From UBA10677 sp045654245 (GTDB taxonomy: Bacteria > Bacillota > Clostridia > Christensenellales > Pumilibacteraceae): 13,979 bases of DNA. This document shows, in pieces, positions 6,465 to 13,979 of this stretch (positions within the stretch are counted from its first letter, which is position 1; each line of letters begins with the position of its first letter). The stretch lies in assembly GCA_045654245.1 (NCBI GenBank), contig JAZOMX010000002.1:1-13979 (forward strand), read 5' to 3'. Position numbers and translations under genes: made by a program. The notes under the pieces are model-generated. The model did not search any database, had not been told where the DNA came from, and worked only from the letters and a program-made list of their open reading frames with translations.

Positions 6465-7298
6465 ATGAAGATTAAATTTTTAGGAACGGCGGCAGCCGAA
6501 GGCGTACCCGCTTTATTTTGCGAGTGCGAGAACTGTAAAAAATCGAGAGCATTAGGCGGTAAAAACCTTCGTTCTCGTTCGCAAGCAATCGTTGACGATA
6601 CGATATTGATTGATTTTCCGGGCGATACTTATATGCACTTTATACTCTACGGTTTGCCTTTTGACAAACTTGACACTTGCATTATTACACACTCGCACCA
6701 AGACCACTTGCAAACTGACGATATATCGCTAAGAAAGAACGGCATTTTTGCTCACGTAACTAGTGCGCCATTAATTTTTTACGGCGACCAAGCGGTGTAC
6801 GACGATATCGTCGAGGCGAAGAAAAAACACGATATAAAGGATAGTGACGTTTTGGTAGAGAAGATTACGCCAGCAATTCCGTTCTACCGCCACGGCTACA
6901 AAATTACACCTCTACGAGCAACGCACGACCCCAAAACTTCGCCCGTAGTATATATAATAGAGAAAGGGGATAAGAGCCTACTTTATTTCCACGATAGCGA
7001 TTATCTATCGGACGAAATGACGGAGGTATTAAAGTCTCACGCTCGTCCGTTCTCTCTAGTGTCGTTCGATTGTACGGACGCTTGTTTGCCCAAAGGCTAT
7101 ATAGGTCATATGGGGTTAGGTCAAGCGATTGAGTTCAGAGAAAAAATGATTTCGTGGGGAATAGCGGACGAAAACACTAAATTCGTTCTTAACCATTTTT
7201 CGCATAACGGATTGTCGGTAGTGTACGACGAGTTTAGTGTAATCGCTGAAAAAGAGGGCTTTTTAACCTCGTACGACGGTATGGAAATCGAGTTCTAA
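6465..7298 (+). CDS. Metallo-beta-lactamase-fold hydrolase, PhnP-like
   Basis: This is a predicted cytoplasmic metal-dependent phosphodiesterase. The di-metal site is complete: THSHQDH gives H76, H78, D80 and H81, with H154 (ATHDP), D177 (YFHDSD) and H244 (NHFSH). A structural zinc site as in E. coli PhnP is also present: C19, C21 and C24 (CECENC) with H247, three residues after H244. PhnP cleaves phosphoribosyl cyclic phosphate or other cyclic nucleotides. No other phn gene is nearby, so a housekeeping cyclic-phosphate or general phosphodiesterase role is more likely than C-P lyase metabolism. The length of 277 residues is slightly longer than PhnP (about 250). It starts at ATG 6465, 8 bases after AAGGAG. 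It is a single-gene unit with its own promoter; no clear terminator follows. Confidence 0.85.
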   Translation: MKIKFLGTAAAEGVPALFCECENCKKSRALGGKNLRSRSQAIVDDTILIDFPGDTYMHFILYGLPFDKLDTCIITHSHQDHLQTDDISLRKNGIFAHVTSAPLIFYGDQAVYDDIVEAKKKHDIKDSDVLVEKITPAIPFYRHGYKITPLRATHDPKTSPVVYIIEKGDKSLLYFHDSDYLSDEMTEVLKSHARPFSLVSFDCTDACLPKGYIGHMGLGQAIEFREKMISWGIADENTKFVLNHFSHNGLSVVYDEFSVIAEKEGFLTSYDGMEIEF

Positions 7299-7349
7299 CG
7301 CCTCGTTTTTAATCTCTAAAAAAAATTCGTTTTCGGCATAAAAAAATTA

Positions 7350-7379
7350 TTGACAAAAAAAACTCTAATGTGCTAAAAT
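7350..7379 (+). promoter_or_regulatory. Strong promoter of glutamate dehydrogenase
   Basis: There is a perfect -35 box TTGACA (7350-7355), an 18-base spacer, and the -10 box TAAAAT (7374-7379) preceded by TG (7371-7372). Transcription would start about 7386, giving a leader of roughly 90 bases. Confidence 0.82.
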
Positions 7380-7385
7380 AACTGT

Positions 7386-7474
7386 ATTGTAATATAAAAA
7401 ACGCTTAAAAACAAAGAAAAAAGCAAGAAAAAGCGCTTTTTACGAGTAAACTATGAAAAGGAAAGGTAACAAAA
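7386..7474 (+). promoter_or_regulatory. A-rich 5' leader of gdhA with a 14-base palindrome
   Basis: The leader is strikingly A-rich. It contains a perfect palindrome, five A, GCGC, five T (7428-7441). The 3' half of this can also pair with ACGCTT near 7401-7406, giving a hairpin with a T run at its end. The ribosome binding site GGAAAGG (7460-7466) lies 8 bases before the ATG. The palindrome could be an operator or part of an attenuator, but nothing proves either. No cre, T-box or known riboswitch motif was seen. Confidence 0.4.
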
Positions 7475-8824
7475 ATGTTTAAGAATCAGTATCTCAACGA
7501 CCTTATGGAAAGAGTTATTGCGAGAAACCCCAACGAGCCTGAATTTCATCAAACGGTTCGCGAAGTTCTCGAGTCTATCGAGCCCGTTCTCGAGTCTAAT
7601 CCCGAGTATGTAACTTCGGGTGTTCTCGAAAGAATGGTAGAGCCCGAAAGAATTATCAAATTCCGTGTTCCTTGGGTTGACGACAACGGCAACGTACAAG
7701 TAAACAGAGGTTTTAGAATTCAGTTCAACAGCGCAATCGGCCCCTACAAGGGCGGTCTCCGTTTCCATCCTTCGGTAAACGAGAGTATTATTAAGTTCCT
7801 CGGTTTCGAGCAAACTTTCAAAAACAGCCTTACCACGCTTCCTATGGGTGGCGGAAAGGGCGGTAGCGACTTCAACCCCAAGGGCAAGTCGGACGCAGAA
7901 GTTATGCGTTTTTGCCAGAGTTTTATGACCGAACTCCAACGCTATATCGGAGCGGACACCGACGTTCCTGCTGGTGATATCGGCGTAGGCGCAAGAGAAA
8001 TCGGATATCTTTACGGACAATATAAAAGACTTCGTAACGAATTTACGGGCGTTCTTACCGGTAAGGGAATTCCTTACGGCGGTTCGCTTATTCGTCCTGA
8101 GGCAACTGGCTTTGGTGCCGTTTATTACACCGTAGAAATGTTAAAGTGGCTTGGCGACGACATTAAGGGTAAGACTTTTGCTATCTCCGGCTTTGGTAAC
8201 GTAGCGTGGGGAACGGTTAAAAAGGTAACCGAACTCGGCGGAAAGGTAGTAACCATCTCCGGTCCGGACGGATACATCTACGACAAAGACGGTATTTGCA
8301 CCGAAGAGAAGATTAACTTTATGCTCGAGATGCGTGCATCTTGCCGTGATAAGGTTCAAGATTACGCAGATAAGTTCGGCGTTCCCTTCTTTGCAGGTGA
8401 GAAACCTTGGAGCGTAAAGGCAGACGTTATTATGCCTTGCGCAACGCAAAACGAAGTAGGAATGAAAGAGGCTGAGCAAATCGTTGCTAACGGCGTTAAG
8501 TACTACGTAGAAGTTTCTAATATGCCTACCACCAACGAGGCGCTTGCGTTCCTCAAATCTAAGGGCGTTGTAGTTGCTCCTTCTAAAGCAGTAAACGCTG
8601 GTGGCGTAGCCGTATCTGGTTTAGAGATGAGCCAAAACTCTATGAGATACAGTTGGTCCGCTGAAGAGGTTGACGAGAAACTTAAGGGAATTATGAAAAA
8701 CATTTTCCTTAACTCCGCAAAGGCTGCCGAAAAGTACGGTCTTAAGGGCGACCTCGTAGCAGGTGCGAACATTGCCGGCTTTATTAAGGTTGCAGAGGCT
8801 ATGAAGGCTCAGGGTATCGTTTAA
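7475..8824 (+). CDS. gdhA: Glutamate dehydrogenase (hexameric, class I)
   Basis: It interconverts glutamate with 2-oxoglutarate plus ammonia and works in the cytoplasm as a hexamer. The length of 449 residues is that of Clostridium symbiosum and E. coli GDH. The active-site residues are all present: K92 in GPYKGGLRFHP, K116, K128 in PMGGGKGGSDF and D168 in AGDIGVG. The Rossmann motif is SGFGNVAWG (238-246). F240, P264 and D265 (SGPDGYIYD) match positions I recall as favouring NAD in the C. symbiosum enzyme, so NAD use (glutamate catabolism) is a fair guess, although annotation often says NADP. Codon choice is visibly richer in C-ending codons (TTC, AAC, GAC) than in neighbours, which suits high expression. 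It has its own promoter and terminator. Confidence 0.96.
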   Translation: MFKNQYLNDLMERVIARNPNEPEFHQTVREVLESIEPVLESNPEYVTSGVLERMVEPERIIKFRVPWVDDNGNVQVNRGFRIQFNSAIGPYKGGLRFHPSVNESIIKFLGFEQTFKNSLTTLPMGGGKGGSDFNPKGKSDAEVMRFCQSFMTELQRYIGADTDVPAGDIGVGAREIGYLYGQYKRLRNEFTGVLTGKGIPYGGSLIRPEATGFGAVYYTVEMLKWLGDDIKGKTFAISGFGNVAWGTVKKVTELGGKVVTISGPDGYIYDKDGICTEEKINFMLEMRASCRDKVQDYADKFGVPFFAGEKPWSVKADVIMPCATQNEVGMKEAEQIVANGVKYYVEVSNMPTTNEALAFLKSKGVVVAPSKAVNAGGVAVSGLEMSQNSMRYSWSAEEVDEKLKGIMKNIFLNSAKAAEKYGLKGDLVAGANIAGFIKVAEAMKAQGIV

Positions 8825-8838
8825 TACTAAGTAAAAAT

Positions 8839-8876
8839 AGGACGCGTTTTCAAAAAAGAAAGCGCGTTCTTTTTTT
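8839..8876 (+). terminator. Rho-independent terminator of gdhA
   Basis: A 13-pair stem with two G-T wobbles is formed by AGGACGCGTTTTC (8839-8851) and GAAAGCGCGTTCT (8858-8870) around an A6 loop. A run of seven T residues (8870-8876) follows. It lies 14 bases after the gdhA stop. Confidence 0.92.
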
Positions 8877-8910
8877 ATGCGCAAAAAAGAGTGCAAAATA
8901 TGGCAAACTA

Positions 8911-8919
8911 TGATATAAT
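8911..8919 (+). promoter_or_regulatory. Extended -10 promoter of the transporter-GH2 operon
   Basis: TGATATAAT is a perfect extended -10 element; the hexamer TATAAT is at 8914-8919. At the -35 position (8891-8896, 17-base spacer) only the weak GTGCAA is found, so recognition probably relies on the TG extension. The ribosome binding site GGAGGA (8930-8935) precedes ATG 8941. Confidence 0.72.
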
Positions 8920-8940
8920 AGAAAAAGTCGGAGGAAAAAT

Positions 8941-10287
8941 ATGCAAGGTAAATTTTCACGAAGAAACTGGCTAATCGTATTGTTGTTTGGAACAATCGGA
9001 CAAATAGCGTGGTCGGTAGAGAATATGTATTTTAACCTATTCGTGTTTGAAACGATATCGCCGTCGCTTGACGGGATTACGCTTATGGTGCAACTTAGCG
9101 GAGTAACGGCAACCGTAGCAACGCTAATAGCAGGCGCGCTTTCGGACAAGGTTGGAAACAGAAGTAAATTTATAGCAATCGGTTACGCAATTTGGGGCGT
9201 GACGGTTGCACTTTTCGGTTTTATGTCGCCCTCGCTTACTCAGTCGTTATTCGGCGTAGGCGCGCAAAAAGCGATTTCTATTACTTTGGTTGCCGTAATC
9301 GTAGGCGACTGTGTAATGACGCTATTCGGCTCGACTGCTAACGACGCTTGCTTTAACGCGTGGGTAACGGATAATACCGAGTCGTCGTTTAGGGGTATGG
9401 TAGAGGGGGTAATATCTATTTTGCCTCTAATCGCTATGCTAATAGTAGCGGGCGGATTTGGAATATTAGTTAGCGCGCTAGGGTACAGCACGGTATTTTT
9501 AGTGCTTGGAATTATAATTAGCGCTAGTGGTATTGCGGGATTATTTATCATAAAGGACAGCAATCGCCTCGTAAAAAGCGGAGGATTTAAGGATATTTTC
9601 TACGGTTTTCGTCCGTCGGTAATTAAGAGATACAAACCGCTATATGTTACGCTAATTATCGTTTGCGTTTACGGAATAGCGTGCCAAATCTTTATGCCGT
9701 ACCTTATTATCTATATGAGCACTTACCTGGGCTTTTCGGTGTTTGAGTATAGCGCGGTGTTTGCAGTAGCAATTCTTGCCGGCGCTGGAATAAACTTGTA
9801 TTTAGGTAGACTTGCAGACCGAAAAAGCAAGGTAAAACTTCTCTATATTGCAGTTGCGGTAATGAGTGCAGGCTTGCTTATGATGTATTTTTCTAAAGGT
9901 GGAAGTAAAATCGCAACTTTACTTTTGTTTGGCGTAGCAGGATTTATAATGATTACGGGCTATATTTTCGTTTCCGCGCTTTGTGGAGCGACGGTAAGAG
10001 ACTATACCCCGGAGGACGCGTCGGGAAAACTACAAGGAATAAGAATGATTTTTAGCGTGCTTATTCCTATGCTACTTGGACCTATGATAGGAAATGCAAT
10101 CAATAAAGCGAGAAATATTCCTTTGCCCGACCTAGGCTCTGCCGATACTATGACGACGCAATTTATACCAGCGCCCGAAATTTTCCTAGCAGGCGCAATC
10201 GCAACGGCGCTAATATTTGCACTAATTCCGCTACTGGATAGAATAATCAACAAGGAGAAAAACGAAGTTGCTGAAAACTGCCTATAA
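8941..10287 (+). CDS. MFS transporter, probably for a sugar or glycoside
   Basis: This is an integral membrane carrier of 448 residues with about 12 hydrophobic segments, starting about residues 10-36, 45-67 and 77-96 and ending about 412-432. The MFS loop motif appears twice, as GALSDKVGNRSK (65-76) and in the second half as GRLADRKSKVK (289-299), marking the two six-helix halves. N-terminal SVENMYFNLFVF resembles sugar-type MFS/GPH carriers that sit beside glycosidases in Firmicutes, as I recall. The last 20 bases overlap the GH2 gene, so the two are co-translated. The likely role is uptake of the oligosaccharide or glycoside that the GH2 enzyme cleaves inside the cell; the substrate is not readable from the sequence. 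Confidence 0.88.
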   Translation: MQGKFSRRNWLIVLLFGTIGQIAWSVENMYFNLFVFETISPSLDGITLMVQLSGVTATVATLIAGALSDKVGNRSKFIAIGYAIWGVTVALFGFMSPSLTQSLFGVGAQKAISITLVAVIVGDCVMTLFGSTANDACFNAWVTDNTESSFRGMVEGVISILPLIAMLIVAGGFGILVSALGYSTVFLVLGIIISASGIAGLFIIKDSNRLVKSGGFKDIFYGFRPSVIKRYKPLYVTLIIVCVYGIACQIFMPYLIIYMSTYLGFSVFEYSAVFAVAILAGAGINLYLGRLADRKSKVKLLYIAVAVMSAGLLMMYFSKGGSKIATLLLFGVAGFIMITGYIFVSALCGATVRDYTPEDASGKLQGIRMIFSVLIPMLLGPMIGNAINKARNIPLPDLGSADTMTTQFIPAPEIFLAGAIATALIFALIPLLDRIINKEKNEVAENCL

Positions 10288-12001
10288 AATATCTCAAATA
10301 CCACACGGCGAATATCCTCGTCCACAAATGCAAAGAAACTCGTTTATAAACCTTAACGGTGAGTGGGATTTTGCAAAGTGCAAAACAAATGAAAAGGCTA
10401 ATTTCCAAACGAAAATTCTAGTGCCGTTTTCGCCCGAATCGGAGGCGAGCGGAGTATGTAACGGGTTTACTCTCGAAAAAGATGAAAAACTCGTTTATCG
10501 TCGCTCGTTTTCGTTTAAATCCGCATTTAAGGGTGGAGTAACATACCTCCATTTTGGAGCAGTTGACCAAGAGTGCGAAGTATTTATTAACGGCAACAAG
10601 GTTGGTTTTCATAGAGGTGGATACACGCCTTTTTCGTTCGATATAACCGATTTTATCAACGAAGGCGAGAACGAAATAGTAGTAGAAGTAACCGATACAA
10701 CCGAACAATCTCACGGCGCAAGAGGTAAACAAAGCAGTCGTAGAGGCGGAATTTGGTACACCCGTCAAAGCGGAATTTGGCAAACGGTTTGGTTGGAGTG
10801 CGTGCCAAAAATCCATATACGTTCTCTAAAAATTACGCCAAACGCCGATAAAAAAGAGGTAACTATTTTCTCTGATTGCGAGAAAAACCAAACTATTTCC
10901 GTTTACGACGACGGCAAGAGAATTTATACCGCTAGTTTTGATAATAAAAGCGTTACCATAAAATACGATTTTACTCTTTGGTCGCCTGAAAATCCTAAAT
11001 TATACGAGTTTATCGTAAGAACTCAAACGGGCGATACCATAAAATCTTACTTTGGCGTTCGTGATTTTTCGATTAAGAAAGACGAAAGAGGAAAGAAAAG
11101 ATTATGCCTTAACGGAAAACCATACTTTATGAACGGCGTACTTGACCAAGGCTATTTCCCCGAAAGTTTGCTCACGCCTCCTTCAGACGAGGCTATGCAA
11201 GGCGACCTTACTATGCTTAAAGATATGGGGTTTAATATGGTAAGAAAGCATATTAAACTTGAGCCTCTTCGCTGGTATTATCATTGTGACAGACTAGGAC
11301 TAATCGTTTGGCAGGACTTTGTTAACGGTGGCGGTGAGTATAAGTTCTCGCATATCGCAACTTTCCCGTTTTTAGGATTTAAGCACGACGATAGCGATTA
11401 TAAGTATTTTGCTCGTGAGGATGAAAAAGGCAGAGAAGAGTTCGTTTCGTCCGTACACGAAACGGTGGGTGCGCTTTACAACAGCCCCTCAATCGGAGTT
11501 TGGGTGCCTTTTAACGAGGGCTGGGGACAGTTCGACTCTAAAAAAATTACCGACCTAGTAAAAGAACTTGACGGCACTCGCATAATCGATAGCGTAAGCG
11601 GTTGGCACGACCAAGGAGAAGAAAAAACGGAACTAAAGAGTTTGCATACCTATTACACTAAACTTAAAGTTCCGTCCGATAGTAGAGCAGTGGTACTAAG
11701 TGAGTTCGGTGGATATTCGCTAAAAACGAAAGGACACGAATTTGACGAACAAAAAGAGTTCGGTTACAAAAAATTCAAGACGCAGGACGATTATATCCGT
11801 GCAGTAAAAAAACTCTTTTTAGATAAACTAGCGCCCTTAATCGAAAAAGGTTTATCAGCCTCCGTTTACACTCAACTTTCGGATGTCGAAGAAGAAATAA
11901 ACGGACTTGTTACTTACGATAGAAAAGTAATCAAAATGAAAACCGAAGAAATGCGCTCGGTAAACGCAATAATCAAAAAAATATCAGAGAAAATAAAATA
12001 A
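10268..12001 (+). CDS. Glycoside hydrolase family 2 enzyme
   Basis: This is a retaining glycosidase of 577 residues with no signal peptide, hence cytoplasmic. Domains in order are a sugar-binding jelly roll (about 25-180, LNGEWDF to GGIWYTRQSGIWQTVWLE), an immunoglobulin-like domain (about 182-270) and a TIM barrel (about 275-577). The acid/base is E417 in WVPFNEGWGQF and the nucleophile is E479 in VLSEFGGY. The exact activity (beta-galactosidase, glucuronidase, arabinofuranosidase or other) cannot be assigned. It is shorter than LacZ and lacks LacZ's extra C-terminal domains. The start is TTG 10268, inside the transporter's end, with AAGGAG (10252-10257) 10 bases upstream; translational coupling is likely. 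The flanking transporter and esterase support glycan use. Confidence 0.9.
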   Translation: MLKTAYKISQIPHGEYPRPQMQRNSFINLNGEWDFAKCKTNEKANFQTKILVPFSPESEASGVCNGFTLEKDEKLVYRRSFSFKSAFKGGVTYLHFGAVDQECEVFINGNKVGFHRGGYTPFSFDITDFINEGENEIVVEVTDTTEQSHGARGKQSSRRGGIWYTRQSGIWQTVWLECVPKIHIRSLKITPNADKKEVTIFSDCEKNQTISVYDDGKRIYTASFDNKSVTIKYDFTLWSPENPKLYEFIVRTQTGDTIKSYFGVRDFSIKKDERGKKRLCLNGKPYFMNGVLDQGYFPESLLTPPSDEAMQGDLTMLKDMGFNMVRKHIKLEPLRWYYHCDRLGLIVWQDFVNGGGEYKFSHIATFPFLGFKHDDSDYKYFAREDEKGREEFVSSVHETVGALYNSPSIGVWVPFNEGWGQFDSKKITDLVKELDGTRIIDSVSGWHDQGEEKTELKSLHTYYTKLKVPSDSRAVVLSEFGGYSLKTKGHEFDEQKEFGYKKFKTQDDYIRAVKKLFLDKLAPLIEKGLSASVYTQLSDVEEEINGLVTYDRKVIKMKTEEMRSVNAIIKKISEKIK

Positions 12002-12003
12002 AA

Positions 12004-12032
12004 AAAGCCTACCTTGTAATGAGGTAGGCTTT
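12004..12032. terminator. Bidirectional terminator between convergent genes
   Basis: AAAGCCTACCT (12004-12014) pairs perfectly with AGGTAGGCTTT (12022-12032) around a seven-base loop. The T-tract is better on the minus strand (complement of the A run at 12001-12006), so it serves the esterase gene best. It also lies directly after the GH2 stop. Confidence 0.9.
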
Positions 12033-12036
12033 CTAA

Positions 12037-13979
12037 TTATCTTTTCGGCTTGATTAAGAAGTTATCAAGGTTTACCGTGCACGGCGAATAATTGTCGCCG
12101 TCGAAACGGAACGAGAAAGTAATCTTGTCGCAAGTCTTTTTAATTTTATCTAAATTAAACGAATAATTCCACCAAGCGCCTAGCGTTTGTTCTATTTTCT
12201 CTCCTACGATTTCAATCCGTTTTCCACCCGTTTCGGCAATTAGCGTAGCGACGAGGTTGTCGGTGTTTAGCACGCTAACCTCAATCGAGGCGTAGTTTTG
12301 CAAATCCAACTCGTGGTACGGGGAAGACTTAACCGAGCACGATAGCGGTTGATTGAGTTCGCCGATTAAACGCAAACTTCTACCCGATAGAGAGAAATCG
12401 TTATCAAAGCAAAGTTCGCCCTGTTCGCTATGGTAAACGGGACGATTGAACGAAACCCTAACTTTGTCGTTTAATTCGGTAGTGAGCCACTCGCTATCGA
12501 TGGAAGTGTCGAGGAAGTTCTTAACCTGAATATTGATTTCCTTTTTGCCTTTCTTAAACTCGGTACAGAACGGGCAAACGGGATAATCGCCCGCCCAAAG
12601 ATTAGTTCTATTTTGCGCAGACGAAACGGCGTAAGCAACGAAAGCGGGGTTTTCTATGTACGGATGATGAACGATTAACTTATTTTTACCTACAATATCG
12701 TATTGCGCCGGAGTATAACTACCTTTTGCTGAGCGAATGTATAAGCCTTGAAGATTAGCGCCGTCAACGAAAAGACCGTCGCCAACGCTATCGAAAGTAA
12801 GAACTAATACGCTACCTACCTTCTTTACCGACTTTAGCGTAGCAGGGCGAAGTTGTTTAGTTTTTCTATTGTAAGTATTAGCGGTAACGAGGCTAGCAAA
12901 TCTTTCGCCGAGTTCGTATTTGTGCGTGGGATGAATAGGGTGGTTGAGTTTATCGAACTGCCAAGTAAGGGGAAGGTCGCCAATCGGCATAGAGATAAAA
13001 TCGCTTGGATAATCTTTCATAAGCGAAACGAGGGCGTCGTTGAGATATCCCACCCAGCACTCGCCACTTGTTCCGTAAGTCCAAGGATAGATTAGCGAGG
13101 AAACGACGGGAAAGTCTGAAAATCCTGCGTATCTTTTCTTATATGCGTTGCGTAGAGCAATCATCATTTTAGCGTAAATACGGTGAGTGTATTCCTCGCC
13201 ACAGTTAGTTTCGCCTTGATACCAAAGCATACCGCGCGCCCTAATGCCCACGAAAGATTCCATTAAGTAGTTGTAGTACGCCGACGGTTGCTGATAGTTG
13301 TTGTCGCCAGGCGTATTCCAAGTCTCGAGAGTGGTGGGCTTATTAGTTTTTACGAAAAACTCGGTAAGTTCGTCGCTAAATTCGTCTTTGGGTATCCAAG
13401 TTTCGATTGAACTACCGCCACGGCAAGTGCAAGCAAAACCAACGGGGATTTCTTTTTCGCCAGAGTTAAGGTATTCGTAAAGACTTACCGAAAAAGCGGT
13501 TGCGGGAGAGGACACGGCGGAGAAATACTTTTGGTCGTTCGCGTCAGCCCAAGTGCACTCAAAATTTGCCTCGTATGGAGCAACGGGCTCAAAAGGAAAA
13601 TCAATATTGTTAAGAGGCTTTACGATATATAGGAAACGGACGTTTAGGTCTTTCGCTCTTTCTCGCATTTCCTCCATATCGTATTGCGTGGAGTTGTTTA
13701 GTTCCATATTAGACTGACCGCACGCATACCAGAACTCGCCGAATAAAATATCGCTTATCGTTTTTTTCTCGTCAGCGCAAGAAACGACTAGTTCATACTT
13801 CGTAAACGACGCTGGGGGAGTAGCGAGAGTAATGCAAAACAGTCCGTTTTCGTCGGGTAAGCACGAACCGTCTGAAAATACCGCCTCACCGCGGGAAAGA
13901 TATGCTTTAACGAGAGAGCGAGAAGTAACTTTGCCTCTAATATCAAGCGTAGTAGAGTGCTGGAAAAGAGCGTGTTCTG
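12037..13979 (-). CDS. Sialate O-acetylesterase-like SGNH esterase (5' end beyond window)
   Basis: This enzyme removes acetyl groups from glycans such as sialic acid or acetylated xylan-type sugars. The minus-strand frame stays open to the window end, so at least 646 residues are encoded and the true start is off-window. The catalytic Ser lies in GEFWYACGQSNME, read from the complement of 13702-13740, with Ser at 13711-13713. Further family blocks are GGSSIETWIP, RGMLWYQGETN and the Asp/His region around FDKLNHPIHPTHKYELGERFA. An ATG at 13707 would give a 556-residue protein without the nucleophile, so it is not the start. The last roughly 180 residues look like an extra beta-rich, possibly carbohydrate-binding domain (ends NLDNFLIKPKR). 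Whether a signal peptide exists cannot be judged. It converges on the GH2 gene across a shared terminator. Confidence 0.88.
   Translation of the reverse strand, partial: EHALFQHSTTLDIRGKVTSRSLVKAYLSRGEAVFSDGSCLPDENGLFCITLATPPASFTKYELVVSCADEKKTISDILFGEFWYACGQSNMELNNSTQYDMEEMRERAKDLNVRFLYIVKPLNNIDFPFEPVAPYEANFECTWADANDQKYFSAVSSPATAFSVSLYEYLNSGEKEIPVGFACTCRGGSSIETWIPKDEFSDELTEFFVKTNKPTTLETWNTPGDNNYQQPSAYYNYLMESFVGIRARGMLWYQGETNCGEEYTHRIYAKMMIALRNAYKKRYAGFSDFPVVSSLIYPWTYGTSGECWVGYLNDALVSLMKDYPSDFISMPIGDLPLTWQFDKLNHPIHPTHKYELGERFASLVTANTYNRKTKQLRPATLKSVKKVGSVLVLTFDSVGDGLFVDGANLQGLYIRSAKGSYTPAQYDIVGKNKLIVHHPYIENPAFVAYAVSSAQNRTNLWAGDYPVCPFCTEFKKGKKEINIQVKNFLDTSIDSEWLTTELNDKVRVSFNRPVYHSEQGELCFDNDFSLSGRSLRLIGELNQPLSCSVKSSPYHELDLQNYASIEVSVLNTDNLVATLIAETGGKRIEIVGEKIEQTLGAWWNYSFNLDKIKKTCDKITFSFRFDGDNYSPCTVNLDNFLIKPKR

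Noticed and set aside
7294..7320. Possible terminator after the PhnP-like gene (AACG-CCT-CGTT then T run)
   Set aside because: The stem has only four pairs with a three-base loop, too weak to call.
7395..7415. Possible catabolite-control (cre) site in the gdhA leader
   Set aside because: Only the central ACGCTT resembles the consensus; the required outer TG and CA bases are missing.
7453..7482. Nine-codon reading frame overlapping the gdhA start, considered as a leader peptide
   Set aside because: It has no ribosome binding site of its own, contains the gdhA site, and shows no run of regulatory codons; chance is the simpler explanation.
8621..8995. Minus-strand open frames over gdhA and the transporter promoter, and similar antisense frames elsewhere
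   Set aside because: They lie opposite well-supported genes, terminators and promoters, lack ribosome binding sites and resemble no known protein.

Overview
The window looks like a chromosomal segment of an AT-rich, Gram-positive-type anaerobe, probably a gut member of the Clostridia. The grounds are strong AGGAG-type ribosome binding sites, several TTG starts, sigma-A-like promoters (TTGACA/TATAAT, often with an extended TG before the -10 box), a clostridial-type 449-residue glutamate dehydrogenase, and a FakA/DegV fatty-acid kinase module. No rRNA, tRNA, CRISPR array, insertion sequence or phage gene was seen. The species cannot be named from the sequence alone.

Layout. Positions 1-240 hold no gene but are structured: three short hairpins separated by an ATATAAC/ATATCAC 7-mer, then a long imperfect hairpin, then a T-rich terminator-like stretch. 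A promoter at 243-271 drives a two-component system (OmpR-type regulator 291-965 and histidine kinase 962-2002, joined by an ATGA overlap). Next comes a tight four-gene operon (2098-6364): a FakA/YloV-like fatty-acid kinase, two tandem DegV (FakB-like) proteins, and a PlsC-like acyltransferase homologue, closed by a terminator. A PhnP-like metallo-beta-lactamase-fold hydrolase (6465-7298) and glutamate dehydrogenase (7475-8824) follow, each with its own promoter. A sugar-type MFS transporter (8941-10287) overlaps a family 2 glycoside hydrolase (10268-12001). A convergent gene on the minus strand (12037 to beyond the window end) encodes a sialate O-acetylesterase-like SGNH esterase. The two convergent genes share a bidirectional terminator.

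How the genes work together. FakB-type proteins bind a fatty acid, FakA phosphorylates it, and an acyltransferase would normally use acyl groups for phospholipid. All these components sit in one transcript here. However, both DegV proteins lack the His of the C-terminal G-x-H-x-G-P-G block, and the acyltransferase homologue lacks the Asp of its HX4D motif. The cassette may therefore be a divergent lipid-handling system rather than a standard Fak pathway; this is the most interesting part of the window. The right end is a small carbohydrate-use locus: import by the MFS protein, cytoplasmic hydrolysis by the GH2 enzyme, and deacetylation of decorated glycans by the esterase. Glutamate dehydrogenase links carbon and nitrogen metabolism.
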